DNA of 8,838 nucleotides from Pseudomonadota bacterium (GCA_023395465.1 JAEWZE010000268.1:1-8838); one strand, 5' to 3'; shown: positions 1-6,724, counted from the first letter of the stretch. The notes: generated by a model not told the origin, from the sequence alone. Program-made: numbers and translations.

Positions 1-416
1 GAGAGGAACTGGCCCTTCTTGATGTTCACCGGCTTGCCGGCGCTGCACACCTTCCTGATGAAATCGGTCTGGCGCACGAGGAAGGCCGGGGTCTGCAGGA
101 CGTCGACCACCGAGGCCACTTCATCCATCGGCGTGTACTCGTGCACGTCGGTCAGCACCGGCACGCCGAGCTGGCGGCGTACCTCGCCCAGCACGCGCAG
201 CCCCTCCTCCATGCCCGGGCCACGGAAGCTGGTGCCGGAGGTGCGGTTGGCCTTGTCGAAGCTCGACTTGAAGATGAAGTTGATCCCGAGGCGCCCGGCG
301 ATCTCCTTGAGCCGGCCGGCAACATCCAGCTGCAGTTGCTCGGATTCGATCACGCAGGGGCCTGCGATCAGGAACAGGGGCTGGTCGAGGCCGACCTCGA
401 ATCCGCACAGCTTCAT
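1..416 (-). CDS. kdsA: 3-deoxy-D-manno-octulosonate 8-phosphate synthase (KDO-8-P synthase), N-terminal part, cut by window edge
   Basis: Cytoplasmic enzyme that condenses phosphoenolpyruvate with D-arabinose 5-phosphate to make KDO-8-phosphate for the lipopolysaccharide inner core. The first 138 residues are visible; the family is about 275-285 residues, so roughly half is missing beyond position 1. Recognisable family blocks are IAGPCVIES (residues 17-25), FKSSFDKANRTS (49-60, PEP/A5P binding region), RGPG (65-68), LTDVHE (88-93) and PAFLVRQTD (110-118). Residue 21 is Cys where the E. coli enzyme has Asn, the signature of the metal-dependent class; the other metal ligands lie outside the window. 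The ATG at 416 is preceded by AGAGGG seven bases upstream, and the protein starts MKLCGFEVG as I recall for Xanthomonas orthologs. It lies 31 bases downstream of pyrG on the same strand, so the two are probably co-transcribed; eno often follows in related genomes. Identification is firm. Confidence 0.96.
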   Translation of the reverse strand, partial: MKLCGFEVGLDQPLFLIAGPCVIESEQLQLDVAGRLKEIAGRLGINFIFKSSFDKANRTSGTSFRGPGMEEGLRVLGEVRRQLGVPVLTDVHEYTPMDEVASVVDVLQTPAFLVRQTDFIRKVCSAGKPVNIKKGQFL

Positions 417-447
417 GAAAAGACCCTCTTGGCCATGGATGGGCGCA

Positions 448-2127
448 TCACGCCTTGGCTTCCTTCAGCAGCTTGCCGCCGGCCTTGTGCTCGCGCGCGG
501 CGCGGATGAAGCCGACGAACAGCGGATGGCCGTTACGCGGGGTGGACAGGAACTCCGGATGCGCCTGGCAGGCGATGAACCAGGCATGCTCGGGCAGTTC
601 GACCATCTCCACCAGCAGGTCGTCCATCGACTTGGCCGAGATCACCAGTCCCGCGTCCTCGAGCTGGGTGCGGTAGCGGTTGTTGAATTCGTAGCGGTGG
701 CGATGGCGCTCGCCGACCACGTCCTTGCCGTACAGCTCGCGCGCCTTCGTGCCGGGCTTGATGCGCTGTTCCTGCAGGCCCAGGCGCATGGTGCCGCCGA
801 GGTCGGACTTGTCGTCGCGCTTCTCGACCTCGCCGCTGCTGGTACGCCACTCGGTGATCAGGCCGATCACCGGATGCGGACTCTGGCGGTCGTTCTCGGT
901 GCTGTTGGCACCTTCCAGGCCGGCCACGTGGCGGGCGAAATCGACCACCGCCGCCTGCATGCCGTAGCAGATGCCGAAGTACGGCAGGCCGCGCTCGCGC
1001 GCATGCCGCGCCGCCAACACCTTGCCTTCGAAGCCGCGGTCGCCGAAGCCACCGGGCACCAGCACGCCGTCCACGCCCTGCAGCGTCTTCTCGGCGCCGT
1101 CGCGCTCGATGTCCTGCGATTCGATCCAGCGCAGGTTGACCCGCGTGCGCTGGCGGATGCCGCCATGCTTGAGCGCCTCGCCAACCGACTTGTAGGCGTC
1201 CTTGTGGTCAACGTACTTGCCCACCACCGCGATGGTGACTTCGTCGATCGGATGCTCGGCCGCGTCCACCACCGACAGCCACTCCGACAGGTCGGCCGCC
1301 GGCGCGGCCTTGTCCAGGTGCAGGCGCTCGACCACCAGCGCGTCCAGCCCCTGCGCGTGCAGCCACATCGGGATCTTGTGGATGTTGTCCAGATCGATCG
1401 CCGAGATCACCGCCTTCTCGGAGACGTTGGTGAACGAGGCGATCTTGCGCCGCTCGCCGTCGGGCAGCGGCTGTTCGCTGCGGCACACCAGCACGTCGGG
1501 CTGGATGCCGATCGAACGCAACTCCTTGACCGAATGCTGGGTCGGCTTGGTCTTGAGTTCCCCGGCCGCGGCGATGTACGGCACCAGGGTCAGGTGCATG
1601 AACATCGCCTTGTCGGGGCCGCGGTCGGTGCGGATCTGGCGGATCGCCTCCAGGAAGGGCAGCGATTCGATGTCGCCCACCGTGCCGCCGATCTCCACCA
1701 GCGCGACGTCGAAGCCCTGGGTGGCCGCGTCGATGCAGCGCTTGATCTCGTCGGTGATGTGGGGGATCACCTGCACCGTCGCGCCGAGGTAGTCGCCGCG
1801 GCGCTCCTTGCGGATCACGGCCTCGTAGATCTTGCCGGTGGTGATCGAGTTCCTGCCCGACAGGCGGACGTTGATGAAGCGCTCGTAGTGGCCGAGGTCG
1901 AGGTCGGTTTCGGCGCCGTCGTCGGTGACATACACCTCGCCGTGCTGGAACGGGCTCATCGTGCCCGGATCGACGTTGATGTAGGGGTCCAGCTTCATCA
2001 TCGTCACCTTGAGGCCGCGGGCCTCGAGGATCGCGGCGAGCGAGGCGGCCGCGATGCCCTTGCCGAGCGAGGACACCACGCCGCCGGTGACGAAAACGAG
2101 CGGAGTGACGGAACTGGGGGAAGTCAT
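448..2127 (-). CDS. pyrG: CTP synthase (glutamine-hydrolysing)
   Basis: Makes CTP from UTP, ATP and glutamine in the cytoplasm, the last step of de novo pyrimidine nucleotide synthesis. The protein is 559 residues, within the family range (E. coli 545). The N-terminal synthetase domain (about 7-275) shows the P-loop-like VSSLGKGI (18-25), MKLDPYINVDPGTMSP (44-59), HGEVYVTDDGAETDLDLGHY (62-81) and EIGGTVGDIESLPFLE (145-160). The class I glutamine amidotransferase domain (about 295-548) shows the oxyanion-loop motif LVPGGFGDRG (356-365), the nucleophile Cys387 in FGICYG, and His523/Glu525 in AHPEF. No key residue is missing. An in-frame ATG at 2157 would add ten residues (MGLSSGCPLP), but it overlaps a good -10-like hexamer and the added residues look non-coding, so the ATG at 2127 is preferred. 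The Shine-Dalgarno sequence before 2127 is weak. It is the first gene of a probable pyrG-kdsA operon. Confidence 0.97.
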   Translation of the reverse strand: MTSPSSVTPLVFVTGGVVSSLGKGIAAASLAAILEARGLKVTMMKLDPYINVDPGTMSPFQHGEVYVTDDGAETDLDLGHYERFINVRLSGRNSITTGKIYEAVIRKERRGDYLGATVQVIPHITDEIKRCIDAATQGFDVALVEIGGTVGDIESLPFLEAIRQIRTDRGPDKAMFMHLTLVPYIAAAGELKTKPTQHSVKELRSIGIQPDVLVCRSEQPLPDGERRKIASFTNVSEKAVISAIDLDNIHKIPMWLHAQGLDALVVERLHLDKAAPAADLSEWLSVVDAAEHPIDEVTIAVVGKYVDHKDAYKSVGEALKHGGIRQRTRVNLRWIESQDIERDGAEKTLQGVDGVLVPGGFGDRGFEGKVLAARHARERGLPYFGICYGMQAAVVDFARHVAGLEGANSTENDRQSPHPVIGLITEWRTSSGEVEKRDDKSDLGGTMRLGLQEQRIKPGTKARELYGKDVVGERHRHRYEFNNRYRTQLEDAGLVISAKSMDDLLVEMVELPEHAWFIACQAHPEFLSTPRNGHPLFVGFIRAAREHKAGGKLLKEAKA

Positions 2128-2155
2128 GGGGAGTGGGCACCCGCTGGAAAGCCCC

Positions 2156-2161
2156 ATTCTA
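2156..2161 (-). promoter_or_regulatory. Probable -10 box of pyrG promoter (TAGAAT)
   Basis: On the minus strand TAGAAT matches the sigma70 consensus TATAAT at five of six bases. It would place transcription start near 2148-2150, in a TTT run, giving a leader of only about 20-25 bases before the pyrG ATG at 2127. No convincing -35 is seen at 17-bp spacing (GGCCAG there). The box overlaps the alternative ATG at 2157 and therefore argues against translation starting there. Inferred from sequence only. Confidence 0.45.
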
Positions 2162-2274
2162 CAGGCACGCGCCCCCGGCTGGCCCGTCCGCGGCGCCGCC
2201 CGCGACCATCCCGGCCGTCACGGCGGGGCCGGTCCGGGCTCCGGCCAGGCGCGCCGCGCCCGGCAGGACTGGAC

Positions 2275-2442
2275 TCAACCGGTCCGGTAACGCCGGGTGA
2301 ACATGTCGCCAACCACCCCCATCGCCTCGCGCCAGCGCGTGAGCAGGGCCGGCGTGGCCTCCGGACCGGTGTCCGACACCATCCGTCGCGGGATCCGCGA
2401 CGGCTCCGGGCCAGCCTTGACCACCCTGCCGCCGGCCCGCAT
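2275..2442 (-). CDS. Possible small protein, 55 residues (or 35 from an internal ATG), function unknown
   Basis: A short minus-strand frame ends with TGA at 2275-2277. From the ATG at 2442 it encodes 55 residues; GAGG lies eight bases upstream. An internal ATG at 2382 gives 35 residues but has no clear Shine-Dalgarno sequence. The C-terminal part, including LLTRWREAMGVVGDMFTRRY, has a natural-looking composition and could form an amphipathic, positively charged helix. Over the last 35 codons G/C is about 89% at codon position 3, 66% at position 1 and 60% at position 2, a coding-like order. The opposite-strand frame that shares the wobble positions has position 2 richer in G/C than position 1. 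The N-terminal 20 residues are Arg/Gly/Pro-rich and could be spurious. There is no signal peptide or membrane segment, and I do not recognise a family. It could instead be a decayed gene end or chance. Confidence 0.33.
   Translation of the reverse strand: MRAGGRVVKAGPEPSRIPRRMVSDTGPEATPALLTRWREAMGVVGDMFTRRYRTG
2383..2403. repeat. Perfect inverted repeat, 9-bp arms with 3-base loop
   Basis: CCGTCGCGG and CCGCGACGG flank GAT. The element lies 13 bases upstream of the TTGACC -35-like hexamer proposed for parE, and directly upstream of the minus-strand ATG at 2382. It could be a protein-binding operator or an RNA hairpin. No T-run follows on either strand, so it is not a classical terminator. 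At this GC content a chance palindrome is possible but not common. Confidence 0.5.
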
Positions 2443-2445
2443 CCT
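2417..2445 (+). promoter_or_regulatory. Candidate parE promoter (weak)
   Basis: TTGACC (2417-2422) matches the -35 consensus at five of six bases. Seventeen bases later CATCCT (2440-2445) matches only three of six -10 positions. The start of transcription would fall near 2452, about 33 bases before the parE ATG. This is the best plus-strand candidate visible upstream of parE, but the -10 is poor. Confidence 0.3.
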
Positions 2446-2484
2446 GCGCGCCTCGCAGGACCCGCCCCCAGAACGCCGCAGCCG

Positions 2485-4374
2485 ATGAATTCCCGCTACA
2501 ACGCCGCCGCCATCGAAGTCCTCTCCGGCCTGGATCCGGTCAAGCGCCGCCCGGGCATGTATACGGACACCACGCGGCCCAACCACCTGGCGCAGGAAGT
2601 CATCGACAACGCGGTGGACGAGGCCCTCGCCGGCCACGCGCGCGAAATCGCGGTGACCATGTTCAGGGACGGCAGTTGCGAGGTGTCCGACGACGGCCGC
2701 GGCATGCCGGTGGACCTCCATCCGGAAGAGAAGATCCCCGGCGTCGAGCTGATCCTCACCCGGCTGCACGCAGGCGGCAAGTTCAACAACAGGAACTACA
2801 CCTTCTCCGGCGGCCTGCACGGCGTGGGCGTGAGCGTGGTCAACGCGCTCTCGACCCTGGTGGAAGTGCACATCAAGCGCGACGGCAGCGAGCACCGCAT
2901 CACCTTCCGCGATGGCGACCGCGCCACGCCGCTGGAAGTGGTGGGATCGGTGGGCAGGAAGAACACCGGCACCCGCGTGCGGTTCTGGCCGGACGCGAAG
3001 TACTTCGACAGCCCCAAGTTCAGCCTGCGCGCCCTGCGCCACCTGCTGCGCGCCAAGGCGGTGCTGTGCCCCGGCCTGACCGTCACCCTGCTCGACGAGG
3101 CCACCGGCGAGCGCGACCGCTGGTATTTCGAGGACGGCCTGCGCGACTACCTCAAGGGCGAGCTGGCGGGCCGCGAGCTGCTGCCGCCGGAACTGTTCGT
3201 CGGTGCGCTGCGGAAGGACACCGAAACCGCCGACTGGGCGGTGGCCTGGGTGCCGGACGGCGAGCTGGTGCAGGAGAGCTACGTCAACCTGATCCCGACC
3301 GCACAGCACGGCACCCACGTCAACGGCCTGCGCACCGGCTTCACCGACGCGCTGCGCGAGTTCTGCGACTTCCGCAACCTGCTGCCGCGCGGGGTCAAGC
3401 TGGCGCCGGAGGACGTGTGGGACCGCGTGTCCTTCGTCCTGTCGATGAAGATGACCGATCCGCAGTTCAGCGGCCAGACCAAGGAGCGCTTGTCCTCGCG
3501 CCAGGCCGCGGGCTTCGTCGAGGGCGCGGCGCACGATGCCTTCAGCCTGTGGCTCAACCAGCACGTGGACCTGGGCGAGCGGATCGCGCAGCTGGCGATC
3601 GAGCGCGCCAGTGCGCGGCTCAAGACCGAGAAGCAGATCGTCCGCAAGAAGGTCACCCAGGGTCCTGCCCTGCCCGGCAAGCTGGCCGACTGCATCAGCC
3701 AGGACCTCTCGCGCACCGAACTGTTCCTGGTCGAGGGCGACTCGGCCGGCGGCAGCGCCCGCCAGGCGCGCGACAAGGACTTCCAGGCGATCCTGCCGCT
3801 GCGCGGCAAGATCCTCAACACCTGGGAGGTCGCGTCCGGCGGCGTGCTCGCCTCGCAGGAAGTGCACGACCTGGCCGTGGCCATCGGCTGCGATCCCGGC
3901 AAGGACGACATCACCGGCCTGCGCTACGGCAAGGTGGTGATCCTGGCCGACGCCGATTCGGACGGCCTGCACATCGCGACCCTGCTGTCGGCGCTGTTCC
4001 TGCGCCACTTCCCGGCGCTGGTGCGCGCCGGCCACATCTTCGTGGCGATGCCGCCGCTGTTCCGCGTCGACGTGGGCAAGCAGGTGTTCTACGCCCTGGA
4101 CGAAGAGGAAAAGCGCCTGCTGGTCGAGAAGATCCAGCGCGAGAAGCTCAAGGGCCAGGTCAACGTCACCCGCTTCAAGGGCCTCGGCGAGATGAACCCC
4201 TCGCAGCTGCGCGAATCCACGATCCATCCCGACACGCGGCGACTGGTGCAGCTGACCATCGACGACGATGGCGAAACCCGCGGCCTGATGGACATGCTGC
4301 TGGCGAAGAAGCGCGCGGGCGACCGCAAGGCGTGGCTGGAGCAGAAGGGCGACCTGGCCACGCTGGAAGTCTGA
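2485..4374 (+). CDS. parE: DNA topoisomerase IV subunit B (ParE)
   Basis: ATPase subunit of topoisomerase IV, which works with ParC to decatenate replicated chromosomes and relax supercoils. The protein is 629 residues, essentially the length of E. coli ParE (630). The GHKL ATPase domain shows EVIDNAVDEALAG (38-50, catalytic Glu38, Mg-binding Asn42), DDGRGMP (69-75) and the ATP-lid region GGLHGVGVSVVNALS (109-123). The transducer domain contains QTKERLSSRQ (331-340). The TOPRIM domain has EGDSAGG (417-423) and DADSDG (489-494). ILNTWEVASGGVLASQEVHD (443-462) is diagnostic of ParE rather than GyrB, and the C-terminus KGDLATLEV aligns with the E. coli end. The ATG at 2485 is chosen because ParE proteins begin this way (RYNAAAIEVL...); the same frame stays open upstream through antisense pyrG, but that has no homology. 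No clear Shine-Dalgarno sequence precedes it. It is transcribed alone, divergent from pyrG. Confidence 0.97.
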   Translation: MNSRYNAAAIEVLSGLDPVKRRPGMYTDTTRPNHLAQEVIDNAVDEALAGHAREIAVTMFRDGSCEVSDDGRGMPVDLHPEEKIPGVELILTRLHAGGKFNNRNYTFSGGLHGVGVSVVNALSTLVEVHIKRDGSEHRITFRDGDRATPLEVVGSVGRKNTGTRVRFWPDAKYFDSPKFSLRALRHLLRAKAVLCPGLTVTLLDEATGERDRWYFEDGLRDYLKGELAGRELLPPELFVGALRKDTETADWAVAWVPDGELVQESYVNLIPTAQHGTHVNGLRTGFTDALREFCDFRNLLPRGVKLAPEDVWDRVSFVLSMKMTDPQFSGQTKERLSSRQAAGFVEGAAHDAFSLWLNQHVDLGERIAQLAIERASARLKTEKQIVRKKVTQGPALPGKLADCISQDLSRTELFLVEGDSAGGSARQARDKDFQAILPLRGKILNTWEVASGGVLASQEVHDLAVAIGCDPGKDDITGLRYGKVVILADADSDGLHIATLLSALFLRHFPALVRAGHIFVAMPPLFRVDVGKQVFYALDEEEKRLLVEKIQREKLKGQVNVTRFKGLGEMNPSQLRESTIHPDTRRLVQLTIDDDGETRGLMDMLLAKKRAGDRKAWLEQKGDLATLEV

Positions 4375-4381
4375 GTAGGCG

Positions 4382-4397
4382 ACCCGGGGCGCCGGGT
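4382..4397 (+). terminator. Hairpin just after parE, possible terminator
   Basis: ACCCGG and CCGGGT form a perfect 6-bp stem with a GGCG loop, seven bases after the parE stop. A loose T-containing stretch (ATTTCTCGGTCT) follows, but there is no proper U-run. The position suggests a role in ending the parE transcript or protecting its 3' end. Confidence 0.4.
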
Positions 4398-4450
4398 GGC
4401 GGATTTCTCGGTCTGTGAAGCCGGCGGAAGCTGGGAACGTATCGATCCGT

Positions 4451-4500
4451 CCGCCCCCACCCGCCCCTCCCCCGCAAGCGGCGGCGGGAGCCAAGCGCGA
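4451..4500. repeat. C-rich palindromic element resembling a dispersed intergenic repeat
   Basis: The core contains an imperfect hairpin: CTCCC and CCGC (4467-4475) face GCGG and GGGAG (4478-4490) across an AA loop with a 4-base bulge, next to C-rich tracts at 4451-4470. The pattern CTCCCCCGCAAGCGG with C-rich flanks resembles short hairpin repeats I recall between genes in Xanthomonas-like and other high-GC proteobacterial genomes. Only one copy is in the window, so repeat status is inferred from recollection. It sits between convergent genes and could act as a two-way transcription stop. Confidence 0.4.
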
Positions 4501-4514
4501 CCGTGAACCGGTCG
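4498..4514. repeat. Short inverted repeat, 6-bp arms
   Basis: CGACCG and CGGTCG flank a TGAAC loop directly beside the C-rich element in the convergent spacer. It may be part of the same transcription-stop region. No U-run is attached. Confidence 0.3.
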
Positions 4515-4545
4515 GGACGCGCTGACGGAAAACTGGAGCCCCCTG

Positions 4546-4559
4546 GAGACCACCGTCTC
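4546..4559 (-). terminator. Hairpin downstream of the GH43 gene, possible terminator
   Basis: GAGAC and GTCTC form a perfect 5-bp stem with a 4-base loop, 38 bases beyond the GH43 stop. On the minus strand a TTTT run follows only about 14 bases later, so this is not a textbook intrinsic terminator. Confidence 0.3.
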
Positions 4560-4597
4560 GCGGACGGGCCGGCCCACTGCGCGGCGTGCGGTGCGCG

Positions 4598-6712
4598 TCA
4601 CCGGCCTCCGGGGTCCACGCCCTTCCATGTCAGCACCGTGCCATCGCGTCGATCCGGCCGCGTGCCGGGACGATCCGCGCCATAGGGTTCGCCACTACCG
4701 GGCAGGATGCCGAGGTAGCGATGCGTCTTCATCGACAGCAGCATGAATTCGCCGCGCAGCAGGTCCTGCCACATGAAGCGGCTGTCCACGGGATGCTCCG
4801 GCAGCAGGCGCACGTCGGCCGACAGGCCGATACCCACGACGGTGAGGAAGCCGCTGCCGTCCATCGCCTCCAGCGCCACCTGGCCCGCGCCGCGGTCGTG
4901 CACGCGGAAGCGCGCCGCTGTCGCGCGCGCCTCGGCCGAGTCCGGCGACACCGGATGCAGCACGCCCAGCGCGTGCACGTGGCCGACGCTGCCGTCGCCC
5001 CGGTTCGCCAAGGTGATCACCTGCCCGAACGGGATGTTGCGCGAGCGGTCGGCCAGGGGTTCGACCACGCTGAAATCGCCGAAGTCCGCGTGTCCGCCGC
5101 TCACGCCGCCACGGTTGTAGGCGAACAGCGCATGGCGCGTGCCCTGGAAGGTCTTGAGCTGGTACGGCAGCCGCACCGGTTCGCCGATCGGCGTGAACGC
5201 ACCGCCATCGACGCTGTAGGCGAACTGCGCCAGGTCCTGGTCGTGGTCGCCATGCACGCGCAGGCGCACCGTGGCCGACGGCAATGGCACGTCGATATGG
5301 CGATGCGCCGCCTGGCTGTACCAGCGCAGCACGCGGCCGTGCCCGTCACGCACCACCGCGAGCCAGGCGGCCGGCATGTTGAGCAGGCCGAGGCCGGCGA
5401 TGTCGCCGGGCACCAGGCCGGCCGCATCCAGGGTCACCGTGGCGGTGGACTCGGGACCGACCACGCGCTGGGTCAGCGTATTGCGCGCGGTGAGGAAGCC
5501 TGTCGCCGGCAGCGTATGCAGGCGCAGCCGGCCCGGCCGGTCGGACAGCGACCATTTGCCGTCATGTGGCTGGTGGTTCCACTGCCAGACCGGCTGCAGC
5601 CTCGGCGCGGAGAAATCGTCGTCGCGCCGGTATGGCGCCCGCGGCTGCATGTCGATGCCCACGTCCGGCTTGCGCCAGGTGCGCGGCGAACGGCCCAGGT
5701 TCCCCGCCAGGCCGAAGTAGGGCCAGCCCTCGTGCCAGGTCACCGGCGAGAGGAAGGTGGTGCGGCCGATCGACTTCAGGTCCATCATCGAGAAGCCCCA
5801 CCAGTCGCCGTTGGCCAGCTGCACGATCCCGCCCTGGTGCAGCGGCACCGCGCCGAGCGCGTTGCCGGCGGGCCGGTGCGCGGAGAACGCCGTGCCGTCG
5901 TCGGGAATCGGCGAGCGCTGGCCGACGCCGTCTTCCCACCAGCCGCGCTGGAATCCCATGGTCTCGCTGGCGCTGATCGCCACCGTTTCCCACGGCCCGT
6001 CCAGGTGTTCGGCGCGTGCGGCCTGCATGCGGCCCACGGGCGCGTAGTTGGCGCTGATGATGAAGTAGCGACCGTCCACCCTGTAGAAATGGTGGCCCTC
6101 GCCCATGCCGTTGCCGGCGGGGATGATCACCCGCTCGCTGCCCTCGACCACGCCCGACAGGTCGGCGCGCAGCTCCACCAGCCGCACCTCGTTGTAGCCG
6201 AATACCGCCCACACCCGGCCGTCGTCGTCGAACAGCACCGACAGGTCGTGCAGGTTGCGGTCGATCTTCGAATGCGTCCACGGGCCGGCCGGATCGGTGG
6301 CGGTGAACACGTGCAGGCCGCGTCCGTTGATGTTGGAGAAGATGTGGAAGCGGCCATCGTGATGGCGCAGCACCGGCGCCCAGATGCCCTGGCCGTAGAG
6401 GTCCTGCCCGCCCTCGAGCCGGTACTCCGGTCCATCCGGGAACGACGGCATCGCATACGAGACGAACTCCCAGTTCACCAGGTCGCGCGAGCGCAGCAGC
6501 GGCAGGCCCGGCACCGCGTGCATGGTGGTACCGGTCATGTAGAACCAGTCGCCGACGCGGATCAGGTCCGGATCGGAGAACTCGTCGTAGAACAGCGGAT
6601 TGGTGAAGCTGCCGTTGCCGTTGTCGGCACTCCAGCTGGCCGCCTGCACCTTGCCCATCGACAACGCGCAGGCCAGCAGGAGCAGCAGTCGCAGGAGCCG
6701 TCCCGGTTTCAC
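4598..6712 (-). CDS. Secreted glycoside hydrolase family 43 enzyme (arabinofuranosidase/xylosidase type) with C-terminal beta-trefoil-like domain
   Basis: A 704-residue exported hydrolase, probably removing L-arabinofuranosyl or xylosyl residues from plant polysaccharide. Residues 1-24 form a Sec signal peptide (basic start, LLRLLLLLACALS, VQA before Ala25). The five-bladed GH43 propeller spans about 34-345, with general base Asp47 (FSDPDLIRVGD), pKa-tuning Asp156 (HDLSVLFDDDG) and general acid Glu205 (GMGEGHHFY). Other family blocks are FYMTGTTMH (57-65), GIWAPVLRHHDGRF (109-122) and WWGFSMMDLKSIGR (304-317). Residues about 363-552 fit the concanavalin A-like domain common after this catalytic domain (DDFSAPRLQPVWQWNH, then FQGTRHALFAYN). 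Residues about 558-700 form a third domain resembling beta-trefoil/fascin-like modules (GQVITLA, GFLTVVG, HRYLGIL). The GTG at 6712 is chosen because GGGAGGA lies five bases upstream and the signal peptide begins there. It follows two sugar permease genes. Exact substrate and GH43 subfamily are not decided by sequence. Confidence 0.9.
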   Translation of the reverse strand: MKPGRLLRLLLLLACALSMGKVQAASWSADNGNGSFTNPLFYDEFSDPDLIRVGDWFYMTGTTMHAVPGLPLLRSRDLVNWEFVSYAMPSFPDGPEYRLEGGQDLYGQGIWAPVLRHHDGRFHIFSNINGRGLHVFTATDPAGPWTHSKIDRNLHDLSVLFDDDGRVWAVFGYNEVRLVELRADLSGVVEGSERVIIPAGNGMGEGHHFYRVDGRYFIISANYAPVGRMQAARAEHLDGPWETVAISASETMGFQRGWWEDGVGQRSPIPDDGTAFSAHRPAGNALGAVPLHQGGIVQLANGDWWGFSMMDLKSIGRTTFLSPVTWHEGWPYFGLAGNLGRSPRTWRKPDVGIDMQPRAPYRRDDDFSAPRLQPVWQWNHQPHDGKWSLSDRPGRLRLHTLPATGFLTARNTLTQRVVGPESTATVTLDAAGLVPGDIAGLGLLNMPAAWLAVVRDGHGRVLRWYSQAAHRHIDVPLPSATVRLRVHGDHDQDLAQFAYSVDGGAFTPIGEPVRLPYQLKTFQGTRHALFAYNRGGVSGGHADFGDFSVVEPLADRSRNIPFGQVITLANRGDGSVGHVHALGVLHPVSPDSAEARATAARFRVHDRGAGQVALEAMDGSGFLTVVGIGLSADVRLLPEHPVDSRFMWQDLLRGEFMLLSMKTHRYLGILPGSGEPYGADRPGTRPDRRDGTVLTWKGVDPGGR

Positions 6713-6717
6713 TGTCG

Positions 6718-6724
6718 TCCTCCC
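6718..6724 (-). promoter_or_regulatory. Strong Shine-Dalgarno sequence fixing the GTG start of the GH43 gene
   Basis: GGGAGGA on the minus strand is five bases before the GTG at 6712. In-frame ATGs farther upstream (the first at 6820) would put 36 Arg/Gly/Ala-rich residues before the signal peptide. The GTG is therefore the likely start. Confidence 0.75.

Larger units (their letters stand above)
2128..2484. other. Divergent intergenic region between pyrG and parE
   Basis: This 357-bp GC-rich stretch separates two divergently transcribed housekeeping genes and must hold both their promoters. It contains a TAGAAT box for pyrG (2156-2161), a TTGACC -35-like hexamer for parE (2417-2422), a perfect inverted repeat (2383-2403) and a possible small minus-strand gene ending at 2275. 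The part from about 2165 to 2270 shows only GC-rich partial palindromes, and I see no tRNA, riboswitch or recognisable protein there. Confidence 0.8.

Noticed and set aside
2128..2157. Upstream in-frame ATG of pyrG at 2157
   Set aside because: It overlaps the TAGAAT box, lacks a Shine-Dalgarno sequence and adds residues not expected in PyrG; the ATG at 2127 is preferred.
19..2484. Plus-strand open frame running into parE without a stop, which would make a 1451-residue fusion protein
   Set aside because: It is antisense to kdsA and pyrG, is His/Arg/Ala/Val-rich without family motifs, and the ParE family starts at 2485. Stop codons are scarce by chance at this GC content.
2275..4494. Minus-strand open frame of 739 codons opposite parE
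   Set aside because: Mirror of the parE coding strand, with His/Gln/Ala/Gly/Val-rich low-information sequence. Only the last 35-55 codons, outside parE, were kept as a separate small-gene candidate.
4640..6712. Possible lipoprotein signal (LLAC at residues 12-15) in the GH43 enzyme
   Set aside because: Leu at the -2 position and a very short hydrophobic stretch before Cys15 fit a lipobox poorly; the VQA site before Ala25 fits signal peptidase I better.
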